This document shows positions 1-12,399 of a stretch of DNA of 64,000 nucleotides, piece after piece. The position numbers and the translations under genes were made by a program. The notes below the pieces were generated by a model. It had not been told where the DNA came from, made no database searches, and worked only from the letters and a program-made list of their open reading frames with translations. This stretch comes from Adenophora triphylla var. japonica (Eukaryota > Streptophyta > Magnoliopsida > Asterales > Campanulaceae): positions 1-64,000 of the forward strand of contig JAFEMH010005394.1 in assembly GCA_022495995.1 (NCBI GenBank). The letters are read 5' to 3'. Position 1 is the stretch's first letter. Every line of letters begins with the position of its first letter.

Positions 1-189
1 CCTTGCCCATCACCCTCCAGCGAACCGAGAGTGGTTGAGAATCCCCGGAAGCCGCCTTTTCAGTATCGAGGTCACAAGGTCCGGATAGCTCCTTCCAGCC
101 TGGCAACTTGGTCCTGCACCGTCCAATACTCCCTGCAGCGACGGGATCCACAGATAACAAGCTGAGGGAAACGGAACCCCGCCACTAAG

Positions 190-1960
190 GAATTCTCCTG
201 CACAATGGAGGAGTGTGCCGCGAGCCTTCGAAGCCATCAAGAAGCGCCAAGAAGAACAAAGAAGCTCGGGATCAGCCGACACCTTGCGTCTTCGAGGAAC
301 AGCCAGCTTCCCAACCCGACGGAACCTTGTTCTCATAGAGGACGAAGATATACCGGCTCCCTTTCTCAAAGCTATCGCCAGTCCCGCTCCGCCAAGCTAC
401 GAGATCCCAACGCAAAGCAGCGCCTTCGCCAAAGCTCCTCAGCGCCGGGCCAAGCAGCCCGACATGCCCGCCTCAGATCGCCGCTTCTTGCCCGTACATC
501 AAGCTCGCACCAACAAAGACACATACGTGCTCGCTCCGCTGTATCCCAATGCATCTCGGTATCCCCAGATTCAATCCTTTGCCTCTATACGAGCCTCGCA
601 ACCACAATCAAAAGTCCCCATTCTTACCAGGACAGTATCCCGAGCGGATATCCCGACATCTCAAGTTTGCCACACTCGCAAGTCCGCTAATTGGGCTAAC
701 GAATCGTTTCCCAGCCTCCCAAACACAACCCTTAGCTGACTGCAATCACGCCTCAATCTCAACACCCTGTGGTACGTGGGTTGGTATACACTCAACTACC
801 TCCCCAAGACTCCCGAATGGCGATCCCATCGCCCAATCCACCTCCATCTTCGGTGTCCGTCCCCGAAAACGGTAACCCACCTCAAACACCGACACCTCAC
901 ATGGCTTCGTTGATCGAACAAATGAAAGACATGCAAGGCAAGCTAGCTAGTTCTCAGGACTCCTCCTCGCCTACCGATCCGAACAAAGTGGTCCCTCTCC
1001 CTCCAAAGTTCAGATGCCAATGGAAAAGTTTGACGGAATGTAATGCCCAAAACCCACATCGACACCTACGTCCCGGGTAATGAGAGCCAAAGGGGCAACC
1101 CTCAACAGATGGCGCATCATTTTCAGCATTCTCTCAAATCCACAAAGACTAAGGTGGTTCCTCAATGTGAAGGCAGTAAAACCGCTTCCACGTGGGATCG
1201 ATTAGTGAAATCTTCCCCGGAGAAGTACCGCGCCAATCTTGAATGGGAAACAAACCGCCATGACTGCAAGCCACCGAACAAAAGGATGACGAACCAAATG
1301 GGCGAATTCTACAAAAGATGGAACTCGGGAAGCTAAGCGAGATAATGGATCCACTTTCCAAAGAAGAGCAGATGGACATCTTCCATTCCCCGCCTCAAAC
1401 CATCTTCGAGGACCTTGATCGCCCACCATTTCTATCCGGATCTCCGTGCCATGGTCAACGCCGGACAAAGTTTGAAAAGACTCGAGTCTTCAAAAGGCAA
1501 CAAGAACCCCCGCCTCATCTTACCGCTTATCGAACAAACCCGGCAACTTCAACTCCCGCCCCAACCAAAGGAAAGGAAGCAATGAACAAAGCGCACTACA
1601 TTCGTAACGGAGCTCAAGTAAACCGCGATCAGTGCACCCCAAAGTTAATAGCAACCCCCTCGCTTCCCACAGCCCAAAGCATTTTGATAACCTCGGAAAT
1701 GCCCTCGGGTCAAGTATTTGAAGCTGGGTGAAGCGAAATCTTCTCAAAACCACTCGAGAATTTCCAACCGAAGACCCTCAAACCCAACATGGATATGAGC
1801 AAGCACCGCGCCTTCCATAACTACCCCGGCCACACCACCGACAATTGCTTCGTACTCAAGCTGTGTGATTCAGTGGCTCATTGAGGAGGGAAAATTGAAC
1901 GCCCCCGTGGTCCCAATACCATTGGAAATCCATTCCCGTAACGACAGTGGTAAAACTCAA
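190..1960 (+). pseudogene. gag: gag (retrotransposon A), frameshifted
   Basis: Capsid-like structural protein of a Tat retrotransposon. Visible pieces in different frames are an N-terminal KKRQEEQ segment near 235, a SLIEQMKDMQGKL coiled segment at 904-960, a CPKTHIDTYV-like motif near 1043, the capsid-core phrase YRANLEWETNRHD near 1225-1262, LGKLSEIMDPLSKEEQMDIF near 1321-1380, and a C-terminal zinc-knuckle-like HRAFHNYPGHTTDNC near 1805-1850. The same phrases occur in order in unit C (44378-45656). At least four frameshifts and several stops separate the pieces. The true start is not determinable because the N-terminus aligns only loosely with units C and D. Confidence 0.75.
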
Positions 1961-2289
1961 TAGCCATCGACGAAATCCCAAGCGAGAGCAGACTCCCCGC
2001 AATTTCCGAGACCGTCGCATGCCGTCTCGCCATGATCGGGAGCGTGAAACAAGAGTCAAAAGTGTCTCGTGACCGGGAATTCCGACAAGAACGCCCAAGG
2101 GCCACCGTCTCTCTACGATCTTTGCCCCGCCCCAAGGCATACAAATGGTTGGATCGAACGTTCCCTGCACGAGACCGAGTCCAACGGTAGCACGGGAAGC
2201 GGTTTAGCCTTCATGCACGATGACTTGCCAATATGTGAGAATCTAAGCACAACGAAGCTCTCCTCATCCTCATAAAGATGTAGAGGTTC

Positions 2290-2690
2290 TTCCTCCCGAA
2301 CGCCTTGATTGATAACGGCTCCGCAGCCAACATCATCGCTTAAGCACACCGAAACGACTCCACATCGACCGTTCTCTCGATAAGGCCTTCACCTCGGGTA
2401 ATCCGAGCCTACGACTCCACCGCACGACCAATCGTAGGAATCATCAATTTGAGGATCCACTCCGACGACAACCGGAGCCTGTAGAGTTCCAAGTCGTGGA
2501 AATCAAACCAACCTTCTCTCGCTTTGTTGGGACGGCCTTGGATACATCGATGAAAGCAAGATTATCTACTCTTCACCAATGCGTGAAATTCATCAATGCC
2601 AACTGAGCGATCGAAGTGATCCGCGGCAACAAGCAATGGCAAGTGCTTGGCCGCCAGCAAGCTATGACCCGTAAGAAGGTCCCGACATGA
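2290..2690 (+). pseudogene. aspartic protease remnant (retrotransposon A)
   Basis: The active-site region reads LIDNGSAANI near 2308-2337, equivalent to LVDNGYGMNILP in unit B; in Tat proteases this replaces the usual D-T/S-G. Downstream, AYDSTARPIVG near 2410-2440, a LLGRPWIH-like stretch near 2525 and LHQCVKFIN near 2573-2600 match unit B in order. Several stop codons interrupt it, for example soon after the active site at 2341. It would have cleaved the gag-pol polyprotein. No G-patch could be recognised after it, unlike unit B. Confidence 0.65.
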
Positions 2691-3740
2691 CCGAATACTC
2701 TTCCCGCATGATTCTCCTACCCCGTCCCGCTACGAAGCTGATCCTTACATCCACGCTCTAAGCCGCGACGAGCCGGAAATTCAAGAACCATGGGTCGTGA
2801 TGACAACTCGACATATGCGATCGTGAAGAATGCTTCGAGAGAGGATCAAGAGATGGATGCCCTAATGGAGATTGATCGAGGAGTAGACCCTTACTTCGCC
2901 GAAACCCTCTTGCAAACCGGCTCATCACCGGATCCTCCTGGCACAAGACAACCCTCTAGCCGACACTCGGATCTTACTGGGACAAACTCATCACAAACTA
3001 GTTCAATTCAACATTCCTGTCCGACCCGGACGAACAATGGCGCAACCTCCTCCAAGGCTTAATCAGTGGAAGGAGATATAGCATGTCCGCTCGAATCGAC
3101 ATTGTAAACGTCGCCAAGCAAAGATCCTGCATAAAGAGGCGCATTCTATGAAAGTGATCAACATCAAGCAAGAATCCACTCCGACCGCCGAATGCTTCGC
3201 CTCCTAGAAGTAGCCCTCGCCGACTTCTATCATCAAAAACCCCCAAGGATCGGTGGCAACACTAATGGAGGGACATCATCGTGGGAGCAGCCAAAACCTC
3301 CGCGATCCGGTTTGAAATCGAACCGCATGCAAGCTTACTTTCCGGACTCATGCCAAGGGAAGATTGGCCACCCGAACCAAAGACCACTCCCTCTGTAGAG
3401 CTACACCATCCGGGAGTAATGAAGCTCGGGTCCAATCCCTCGTCGCCTATAGTCTAGCTTCGAGTCTTGTTGTCTCGTGTATTCACATCTTTTGTGTCTT
3501 TTGACGGCTTTACGCCCGACGATTGTGAATCTTGATCAACAATGTACAGCCTTCACGCTTTCAATAAAAGGTCCGACCTTCCTAAAAAACCATTTCATTG
3601 CATCTTTAACAAATGATGACATTAACTAATCAAAACAAGCTTAAATTCATCTATACAAAAGGCAAAACACATTAATTAAATAAATGCATCAAGCAAACAT
3701 TTAAGCATGTTTGTCAAACGAGAGAAAACCGGGCCCAAGC
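2690..3740 (+). other. spacer where RT and RNase H should be
   Basis: Between protease and integrase about 1 kb carries no YVDD or RNase H motif in any frame. Short open stretches (2790-3062, 3192-3398) have no recognised domain. The part from about 3430 to 3600 is T-rich and ends with CTTTCAATAAAAGG near 3560, looking like a 3' UTR with a polyadenylation signal. In unit B this interval is more than 3 kb and holds RT, RNase H and the second RNase H. I infer a deletion or replacement rather than an intron. Confidence 0.5.
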
Positions 3741-3799
3741 CGCCGAGAAGGTTTTAATCACAACGATTTGCAAGATTGTCAAGAGCCAAAGAGACGCAA

Positions 3800-5055
3800 G
3801 TCCGACGCCATTTCCAAGACAAGCCGATCTTCCAATACCTCAAGAACGGGAAACCGCTCTTCATGAACAAGGAAGGTCAACACACGTAAGGGGTCAAAAC
3901 CAAGAGCATCATGGCCCTAAAACGCTCGCTTCTCACTTCGTCATCCTCTGGGACATGTTATACAAGAAACGCTACCACGGGCCACTCCTACGCCGCGTCG
4001 CCCAAGAAGAAGCGAACAAGTTCATGAACGAAGTCCACAATGGGGCTTGCGGTCCCCACATGAACGCCAGAGCCCCGATGCAAATCATTCTCGTGGATGG
4101 GCTACTACCGGATCTCCATGGAGGCATTACATCCACTTTGTCCGAAGCCGCGACAAGTGCCACCCTTCTCCAACCTCAATCATCTCGTCGCCCCACGATC
4201 TCTACCGCATGACTACACCTTGGCCTCTTTGCCACTTGGGAATTGACGTCATCGGGAAAATCGCTCCGCCAGCAAGAATCGGCCACGAGTTCATCTTAGT
4301 AGCCATCGACTACTTCACCAAACGGGTCGGCCAAGTCCTACAAGGTACTCACCTCCAAGAAGGTCGCACATTTCCTCAAGGAAAACATCATATGCCGATA
4401 CGGCATCCCAAATGAGGTCATATCGTACAACGGCTCACACTTCGAAGGAGAATTCGACAGATCACGGGCCGAATTCAAGATCACACGCCACAAATCTTCT
4501 CCCTACCGGCCACAAACAAACGGCGCCGTGGAAGCAAGAAACAAAACCTCGAACGGATCATCCGAAAATGACCACCCGAGGACGAGATTGGCCCGAGAAG
4601 CCGCACCTTGCACTTTGGGGCTACCGCACATCACCGTAATGCCCACGGGAGAAACCCCATTTGCCCCGACATACGGGATGGAAGCAGCCCTTCCCATCGA
4701 GCTAGAAATTCCCTCACTCCGAGTGCCGCTGGAAAATGACATCAACGGTCGAATGGCTCCGGCCGACATTGACGAATTGGCTCGCTAGACGAGCGACGAC
4801 TAAAGGCCATGGAACACGCCCGAGCCTATCAAAGCAGATGGCTAGAGCTTTCGACAAGAAAGTCAAATCCCGAGACATCGTGGAAGGTGACCTCAGACTC
4901 AAAGAAAAGCCTCCCACTCGAACCAACCCATCGGGAAAATGGGAACCCACATGGATCGGCCCTTTCGTGGTTCAAAAGATCTTCTCCTGAGGCGCCATGA
5001 AGCTAATGTACCTAGACGGCAATCCCTTCATGAATCCAAATAACTAAGCAAACTT
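3800..5055 (+). pseudogene. integrase (retrotransposon A), frameshifted
   Basis: The zinc-binding N-terminus is visible at 3955-4110 (LYKKRYHGPLLRR, then VHNGACGPHMNARAPMQ), followed by the catalytic core: ARIGHEFILVAIDYFTK near 4272-4322, ENIICRYGIPNE then NGSHFEGEFD near 4383-4460, and PQTNGAVEA near 4510-4540 around the catalytic glutamate. The C-terminal part has KEKPP then GKWEPTWIGPFVVQKIF near 4903-4990. It is parallel to 32612-33787 of unit B. Several frameshifts are present. It would have inserted the cDNA into the genome. Confidence 0.8.
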
Positions 5056-5110
5056 CGCAGATACTTCGCCTCAAGAAGAACAACCGTGCATCTTCGCACT
5101 CCATGTAGTG

Positions 5111-5174
5111 TCGAACTACGTTGCACTGAGCCCTCTAGTCCGGGGAACGTAGGCAACCTTAATTGGTCCGGTCT
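5111..5174 (+). promoter_or_regulatory. conserved hairpin module after integrase (instance 1)
   Basis: CTACG at 5116-5120 pairs with CGTAG at 5148-5152; inside, CCC (5131-5133) pairs with GGG (5142-5144); immediately after, ACC...GGT forms a third small stem followed by CCGGTC. The same architecture lies after integrase in unit B (34002) and after the gag-only unit C (47106) with different but still pairing inner stems. Confidence 0.6.
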
Positions 5175-5815
5175 AAAAATACACAAAAAGTCAAAAGTTT
5201 GAATGTCAATCAAGACCTCCATCAAGCTCCGCACTTTTCAAGAACACGCCCCAAGAGCCACTCTTGACCAAGTCAAACGACGGCGGCAACATCAAAGGAC
5301 ATCCGAGGGTCACTCAAAGATCAAACGACCGACTCATGTCTACTTCCAAGCTGGGCTTGTCTTCGCCTCACGCGCTTCAAAAAAAAAAAAAAGAGAGCTC
5401 GAGCAAGGGCTCACAAAAAAAAAAAAAAAAAGAAGCTCAAACGTAAGCCGCGAAATTGAGGTCAAGAGCCCGACGCCAACAAGCGGCAAGGAAGCTACGA
5501 AAAAGACCGTCGTAACGACTTGTCAAGGGAGCATTCAACCTCTCACCAAATACAAAGCCTCAAAGAAAAGGGGATTGCCGCCATGGCTCAGACGCTTCAG
5601 CCCGCGTGATGCAAATGTAAAAGTCCAAAGATGGACGCCGACAAAGTGCACAACAATGTAACAAAGGCAAACAAGAGATCTTGCGTCTCGACAAAGCTTT
5701 AAAAGTAAATCACAAATCACTAATCGGTTACAACATTTCTTGATGAGTTCAAGCACCGGCCTACTTCTCAAGTTCACAAACATGCTAAAAGACAAATTTT
5801 AATACATTTAACTAA
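5175..5815 (+). other. non-coding interval with poly-A tracts
   Basis: Two tracts of 14-17 A (about 5379-5392 and 5416-5432) sit in a purine-rich stretch. From about 5735 (TTGATGAGTTCAAGC) to 5850 the sequence resembles 34182-34290 of unit B, which would be the 3' flank of the antisense aORF1. No gene is recognised here. Confidence 0.5.
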
Positions 5816-5819
5816 TAAT

Positions 5820-7371
5820 GTGTTTGCAATGCAATGAATGGATACCTAGGAGGTCATTCCGCGCCATCTCGCGCTTGTCCCCTCGCCATTCTTTTCCTTT
5901 CTTCCCTCGTCCCCGGCGAGTCTTCTTTCGCTCCACGTGAACCAACTCGCGTCTCTCGCCCGAGATCCGGGGTCCTCCCCGTAGAGTCAAATAATCCCAG
6001 AGCTCTCGTGGCTTCATTCGCCCGTGCTTCGCTCGGATCTCCTCCTCGCGAGTCCGTAAAGAGGACCTCTCCCCCGTCGGGCCGGCCAACTCTAGTCTCG
6101 TAGTCAAACAAAGCGTCTCCCGTCACATCCAAAGGGTCGACTGTGCTTCGCACTCCTAAGGCAATAGCTACTACGGCAACCGGTCCTGCATCGCTACACG
6201 CCCGCTTCCAAGACCACTGGGATCGCCCAACATGCCGCTCATACCAAAGCGTATACCGAGTCGTCAACACGACACTCTCCCGACGCCTAAGGAGTACCAC
6301 AGAGGGAAAGCGGAATACTTCCATACCCTCGTACAATACAAGAAGGCACCTGAGCCGCTATACAAAGAGGAGCTATCTCCGCAGAGCAAGGTCATCCTGC
6401 CTCAACAAAGGCTCCTCGCTTCATCCCAAACCGCCGGAAACAAGCGACGGAATATAGAAGGAGGACCAAGACAAACCTCGGGAACTCGACAACGTAGGAC
6501 CCTTCCCCGCAAGATCCTCCCCGGTCTCAATCCTCCAAGGAACCCACCAGATCTCGATGCGTACTGCAAGCCGTGCCATCCATCTCTCCCAAAGTGACTG
6601 ATCCATATCCAACACAAGAGGTCGCCGAGCAAATGACCACGGGCTAAACGACGCCTGAGCCTCGGCATGGCCCGAAGTCTCTCTCGCAGCCCACAAGGTG
6701 AGCAAAGCGGGGCTTCCCCTCTCATAAAACGATCCCTGGGCCGCAGACTGGCCGATACCATGAAGAGTCTCCCCAAAGACCAACGGGACAATATCCTCTC
6801 CACTGCAGCGCCCTACCACATCTAGCAAAGCGCCATCACAAATGCCAAGGGAGCCGACTCGTAAAGAGCGTCGCTATCGCACAAGGCAAATACATCCCAA
6901 GAGACGTCACTCTCATCATCAACCATGAACCGCTCCTATAGCCGCGTAAATGTCGATATGACCCGAATCAAGGATCATGCCTCGCACTTCTTCCAACGAA
7001 GTACGAAGAAAGTCTCGCAAGCTTCACGCTCACAAAGAACACCACCAACCAAAGGAAGCGAGATGGCCTCCACCTCCTAGCCCTCCTCCAATCAAAGCCC
7101 GAAAATCTTCAAAAGTGGGCACCATTTCATTGTAGGAGAAACAAGACACGTGCCTCCTAACATCCTGTAACTTCGCGGCAGCCCGCAACAAATCCCAATC
7201 AGAACCAACTCCTTAAAAGACCAAACCGAGCAAAGACGAAACCTTACCTCGAAAGCCCGTCTCTCGATGCCTCATACGGCGCCGCATCCACGTTTTCAAC
7301 CGCTCAAGGAAGTGTGCTTGCCTCTCCTGCGAAAGCCTCGGCAAAATTCTAGGGACATACGAAGAATCCAT
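5820..7371 (-). pseudogene. antisense gene aORF1, DUF7745-like (retrotransposon A)
   Basis: Minus-strand gene starting at the ATG at 7371 (MDSSYVPRILPRLSQ); this start is chosen because unit B has a parallel start at 35795. Motifs in order: CFSYNEMVPTFEDFRAL near 7140-7090, EDIVPLVFGETLHG near 6800-6755, SLWERWMAR near 6590, a WW...WRIETG segment near 6550, SWSSFYIPS near 6455, and VVLLRRRESVVLTTRYTLWYE near 6305-6240. Each has a counterpart in unit B. The layout resembles the plant DUF7745/mobile-domain-like proteins; the function is unknown. Many stops and frameshifts interrupt it. It converges on the sense gag-pol block. Extra antisense ORFs are known in Tat-lineage elements, so the arrangement itself is not new. 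Confidence 0.65.
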
Positions 7372-7480
7372 GGCAAAAATGGAGGTTCCTAGAGAAAATG
7401 GGGAAGAAAGCTCGAAAATGGCTGCAAATGGGGAATGGGAGAAAGTCCAGACACCGGAAAACATTTAAGTCCTTCCCAAA

Positions 7481-7540
7481 GCAAAGTTGGTCCGTACGGA
7501 CCTCTTTGCAATGTAGGTCTGTCCGTACGGACCTCTTGCA
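7481..7540. promoter_or_regulatory. two TCCGTACGGA palindromes upstream of antisense aORF1
   Basis: Perfect palindromes TCCGTACGGA at 7491-7500 and 7522-7531, the first extended to GGTCCGTACGGACC. The first is flanked by GCAAAG (7481) and CTTTGC (7504-7509), making a longer inverted repeat. On the minus strand about 20 bp beyond lies ACTTAAAT, a weak TATA-like match, then aORF1 at 7371. The same palindrome occurs upstream of aORF2 and in the LTR of this element. Confidence 0.7.
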
Positions 7541-7867
7541 ATCGTAACCCATTTCCTCAAAGAACAAGATAACAAACACCGTCCTCAAGAAACCTTGCTC
7601 CAAATAGCCCAAACATCGCCAAAGCCATTTCCGGCAAACCAACACTACCCACAAACGCACTCTCGCCACGTGGCATGTACAAAAATAAAAATAATAATAG
7701 CAACAATTTCTAGGACAATTCCCTGAATCACAAAAATAAATGACATTACATCTTAAAATAAAATACTGTTTGCCATGCAAATACAAGTGTTTTATTACAG
7801 GTACAAAATGTCTGTTGCTAAACAAAAAAAAAAAAAAGAGAGAGGGATATGAAAAGAGGGAAAGCAA

Positions 7868-10800
7868 ATGAATACTACTCAGAATCCTCATCATCATCCT
7901 CCTCGCCAAGATCCTCCAAAGAAAAGTCGGGCATCCTCAAATAACTCGCCCGTCACATCCTCCTCGTCGAATACCGAGCACCCGCCCGAGGCTCCCACGA
8001 GAAGTACTCGAAGGATCAAATCCGGCGAAAGGATCAAAGAAAGAAGGCTCGAGGAACCTCACCCCGTGCGCCGCGCGGAGGCATGAACCGATAAAAGGGC
8101 CGCTCCCTCGAAGGCCCCGCAGCCTCCCGAAGACGTCCCGCATCCATGCTATGCCGCCTCAAAGGTCCCTCCCGCCGCGGCTCCGGCTCGGCTCTAGGCG
8201 GAGGAACGCCCACGTAATGCCTCAAGGCATAGCTCGTACGCCGGCACACGACGCGAAGACCGACAGGACACCTTCGACGCCATCTTCTTAGCAAAGGAGC
8301 GCATCGCCACGTAACGGCGAGTCAAGCATATCGTAGGCTCTCCCCTGACTCCGCACAAGCAAAAAGCCAAAGAAACGCTCATCAATGCAAGTATACTCAA
8401 CAACAAAAAGAGAGAAATGCGTAAAAGATGCCAAAATGGAAAAGAGTCAAGACACTCACCGATCTATCGGGATCCACCCGCACGCAGCAGAGCTCAAGCC
8501 AGAACGGCATGCATACCCTCCTCCTCGATCCGTCCCCACGAACATACGTGAAGTCCGGCCCCGCACGGAACCTCTCGGGAGCTCGCGACCAGCCTCTCTC
8601 TCCTCGCCACTACCTGGCGCGTCCTCAACTTCCTCCTAACGAAGGTCTCGTACTCCTCACCAAACAAAATAAACTCCTCGGCACCCACACCGCCAAGGTA
8701 CCTCTCAAAATCCAAGCACGCCCATATCCCGGAGTCAAGCATCCCAAACGGAGGATCCCTGAGCCGCGGGAAGCACACCCGAGCCATGCCGCGTAAGACC
8801 CGCTCCCCTGCATACATGGGCGTCACAAGTCAAGCCCCGCAAAGATCTTCCGCCGCGCAGCCACCTCAGTGGCCCCTCAAACTCATCACCCTCATACCGA
8901 GCCCACGGGAACAAGACGAACCCTCACGGCTATCTCGCTCCGCACGCTCCCGCACCTCCCCGTAGGCAATGGTGAGCTTACCCCGCCGGTCCTCCTCCTC
9001 CCGGCCGTACGAGCCCACCCGAGCATAGCAGATACGCAGCAATGTGCCCCCTGTGATCTCTATCCCACGGAAGCACCGAAAGACCTCATAAAACCACACT
9101 CGCGACAAAAGCAGAGAAGAGCTCAAGAAAAAAAAAAAATGGAGAAACGACAAGTTGCTAAATCAAAAACAAAGAATAAACTCATACCTCCAGAGCAAAG
9201 TCAAAGCAGCCAACGAAATCCGCAACCCCCGCTAAACCGGTCCAGAAAAGTAGAGCTCGCCAAGCTCGCTCGCCCCAAGCAATGTCGCGCACCCTATCCA
9301 GATCGGGCCAAGCTCTCCAACAGAGCAAAGGGAGCCGCGGTCGCGTGGTTCGAGAACAAAGTCTCTGGACAGGCATACCACAAGAAGGAGCGCGCTAACC
9401 GCTCCTGGCCATTACTCCGGCCACTCTCCGGATGTAGCTCCCAATACCGCCGTGATCCTCATCTCTACGTCGCCGTACAAGATCCCTGTGCCCTCGCGAG
9501 GACGAGGCTCAAAGCCCAAGCAGTTTCTGGCCAAGACATCATCCGAGATCATGTCTTTCCACCTCACAGCTCCTCAAGGAGAGCCCTGCAATAGCAGCAA
9601 AATCAGCTGGCGTCACCGTCACCTCGCCCCAAATGTGTGGAAGCAGCGGGTGGTATCCCACCAATACTCGTAAAGGCCCAGAAGACACTCTTGTTCTTCC
9701 TCGTGTCGACACTCCAAACCTGTGTTCTCAACGAACACACCTAGGCCAAGCATAAACCAACCTCCGGGGACTCGCCTACCGCCCACGGAAATATCGTGCA
9801 TCCGCCGCCATAAACTCCACAATGTACCTCGAGCGACCCCCGAGTCTTCATCCTTCGCCTTCCCCTTGGCCAGTAAGCCCAAAGATCCCGGGCAGTAAAC
9901 ACAAAGAAAGGTACGTCAATCACAAGATTTAATATAAAGGCACATATAACCTCATTACAAAACACGGCACATATTGCACCTAATTTTCACATACATTATA
10001 CATTTAATTTTTCATGTAACCCGTCACAAAACACGGCACATATTGCACCTAATTTTCACATACATTATACATACAATTTTTCATGTAACCCGTCACAAAA
10101 CACGGCACACAATGCACATAATTTTCACATATATCATGCATATAATTTTCCCCATGCAAATTCCGGCCACAAAACACGGCACACACTGTACACATTTTCT
10201 CAAAAGAAAAAAAGGGGGGAGGGATTAAACCCTACACGACACATTTTCAAAAAGAAAATCCGTCCCAACACGGCACATATCGCACATATTTTCCCCACAA
10301 AGTCCGTCACCCAAAAACACGGCACACACTATATAGCACATTCTCAAAAGAAAATCCGTCCCAACACGGCACGCACTTTCACATATAACCCGTCACAAAA
10401 CACGGCACATGTCACATTTTTTCACAAAAATTATCACTACACGATAATTTTTCTCATAATGTACATACATAAATAGCATACGGTACAAAACACCAAAGCA
10501 TGCAATTCACTAGATAGGCACTTTATTTTCACAAATAAGAGCTAATCTACACATTTCTGCACAAAATACACATACCCACAATTTTCACATGTCCATTTTC
10601 AACAATTCACCAAGAATTTCACAAAAAAGGCATAAAATAAAAAATTCAAAAATGCGAAAAACTAAAACCTAGTTCTAGCATTCAAAAATTCGAGCAGGGA
10701 ATCAAAACGGAATGCATTTCTTACCTCCCCAACGCTCATGGAGCGACGATTATGCACCTCCTGATTCGGATACAAAACATCCGGTTCTTCAAGACGGAAC

Positions 10801-10931
10801 GAACGAGGTCCAATTCCTTCAAGCTCCATTCGCTGCTCAACCACTTCCCGATCAAGGCGTTGTCTACGGCTCCTTCGAGATCCCTCCGCCATTGCGAGCA
10901 AATCAAAGGAAAATGGAAGATTTTGGTGCAA
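7868..10931 (-). pseudogene. antisense gene aORF2, plant mobile domain, spliced (retrotransposon A)
   Basis: Minus-strand gene. Exon 1 (10892 or 10931 to 10725) encodes MAEGSRRSRRQRLDREVVEQ and ends at a strong donor, GAG|GTAAGAAATG. The next coding block begins near 9895, where the acceptor AG seems lost. Mobile-domain phrases: YWWDTTRCFHTF near 9665-9630 and PDLDRVRDIAWGERAWRALLF near 9300-9240. Apparent introns are 9085-9187 (donor GAG|GTATGAG) and 8345-8459 (donor G|GTGAGTG, acceptor GAGTCAG). The C-terminus is acidic (GEEDDDEDSE, stop near 7871). Intron places match unit B. PMD proteins are known in plants both as host proteins (MAIN/MAIL family) and inside transposons. Frameshifts make this copy inactive. 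Confidence 0.65.
9950..10480 (+). repeat. tandem repeats inside the first intron of aORF2
   Basis: Three good copies of a roughly 64-bp unit (containing CACAAAACACGGCACA, TTTTCACATACATTATACAT and CATGTAACCCGTC) at about 9955-10180, followed by shorter degenerate copies with CACGGCACA and AAAATCCGTCCC to about 10480. They lie in the putative intron. Unit B has an unrelated tandem repeat in the same place. Confidence 0.8.
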
Positions 10932-10989
10932 AAATGGAGGTTTTCCTCCTTCTCTCTCTACTGCTTGTAACCGAAGAAGAAGAAGTCAA

Positions 10990-11084
10990 GGAGCCTCTGC
11001 TTTAACGCCCGGTCAAAATCTGGGAACCGTAAAAATCAACATGGTCCGTACGGACCTCTTGCAACCTGTTGGTCCGCACGGACC
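10990..11084. promoter_or_regulatory. palindrome pair and core-promoter-like motif upstream of antisense aORF2
   Basis: Palindrome TCCGTACGGA at 11045-11054 and variant TCCGCACGGA at 11073-11082, the latter flanked by CTTGCA (11058) and TGCAAG (11089). On the minus strand about 35 bp further is TTAAAGCAGAGGCTCC (near 11003-10993), closely resembling TATAAATAGAGGGCTCC downstream of the same palindrome in the LTR (13868). This suggests that the antisense gene uses an LTR-like promoter. Confidence 0.6.
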
Positions 11085-11184
11085 TTTGTGCAAGGGGTGG
11101 CCAAATGACTTTTCTGCCCTTACAAACTTTGCCCCTGGCTGTCCTAAGGCCTTTTTCAGCAAATCCAAGTGCAGAATGGTCCCT

Positions 11185-12290
11185 AACCCTTCAAATCAAG
11201 CATCGGCCATCAACGTAAGACCGGTCCTCGCCCACTTCAACGGCAATTCAAGCATCGGCCATCAACGTAAGACCGGTCCTCGCCCACTTCAACGGCAACT
11301 CAATCCCCGGCAGTCAGATGTAAGCCCGAACCTCGCCCACTCCAACGGCAATTCAACCACTGCCCGCTCAACGGCAATTCAAGAAGGAGCCAACACCTCC
11401 CAAGACGAATATCAAGGCACAAGACGCTCCAAACGCTCAACGACAACTCAACCACCGAAGGTCCAAGTCATCTTCCCAATGTAAAAGTGGCCTCTGCTGT
11501 GGTCATGCATCCTCAGCAATTCAAGCACGGCCATCAACGTAAGACCGGTCCTCGCCCACTCCAACGGCAATTCAACCACCGCCCGCTCAACGGTACAATT
11601 CAAGAAGGAGCCAACACCTCCCAAGACGAATATCAAGGCACAAGACGCTCCAAACGCTCAACGACAACTCAACCATCGAAGGTCCGAAGTCATCTTCCCC
11701 AATGTAAAAGTGGCCCCTACAGGGTCATGCATCCTCAAAGCAATCTAAGCACCGGCAGCCGATGTAAGCCCGAATCCTCGCCCACTCCAACGGCAATTCA
11801 ACCACCGCCCGCTCAACGGCAATTCAAGAAGGAGCCAACACCTCCTGAAGACGTACGAATATCAAGGCACAAGACGCCTCCAAACGCTCAACGACAACTC
11901 AACCACTGAAGGTCCGAAGTCATCTTCCCAATGGTAAAAGGGCCCCTGCTGTGGTCATGCATCCTCAAAGCATTCAAGCACTGGCAATGATGTAAGCCCG
12001 AACTTCGCCCACCTCAACGGCAACGCAAGCACCGGCCATCAAAGTAAGCCCGAGCTCCTCCAGAAGACAAAGGAAAGTCATGCAAGACCGCATATCCCTC
12101 AGCAAAGACCTAACCATCATTCTCGCCACTCACGGCAAAACAAGCACGCGAAGGAGCCAACACCTCCGAGTACAAGTCCCAAGGCACGAAGCGCCTCTAA
12201 AACGCCAAATGATGAAGCAATCATCGGCCATCATCTCTTGCCTTCAACGGCAAAGACAAGCACCCTAAGCATCGTAAGTCCGACCTTCTA
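11185..12290 (+). repeat. degenerate tandem repeats (CAACGGCAATTCAA family)
   Basis: Recurring blocks with GGCCATCAACGTAAGACC, TCGCCCACTCCAACGGCAA and a longer ~235-bp higher-order unit starting near 11380, 11600 and 11830. Related phrases (CCGGCCTTCAACGTAAG) occur in unit E at 56870-57100, so both are versions of the same 3' region. Confidence 0.75.
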
Positions 12291-12399
12291 CATCAACATG
12301 CAAAAACACAAATGGCACCAACCGCCATTCTCCTAATGACGATTCAAGTCCTCACAACTATCTCCCGGCCGCCAAGGCCTTAAACCACCCGATTAGGAA

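Noticed and set aside
7349..7909. 186-codon minus-strand frame rich in F, Y and C
   Set aside because: It reads an AT-rich intergenic stretch between the two antisense genes and overlaps aORF1 in another frame; no counterpart in unit B.
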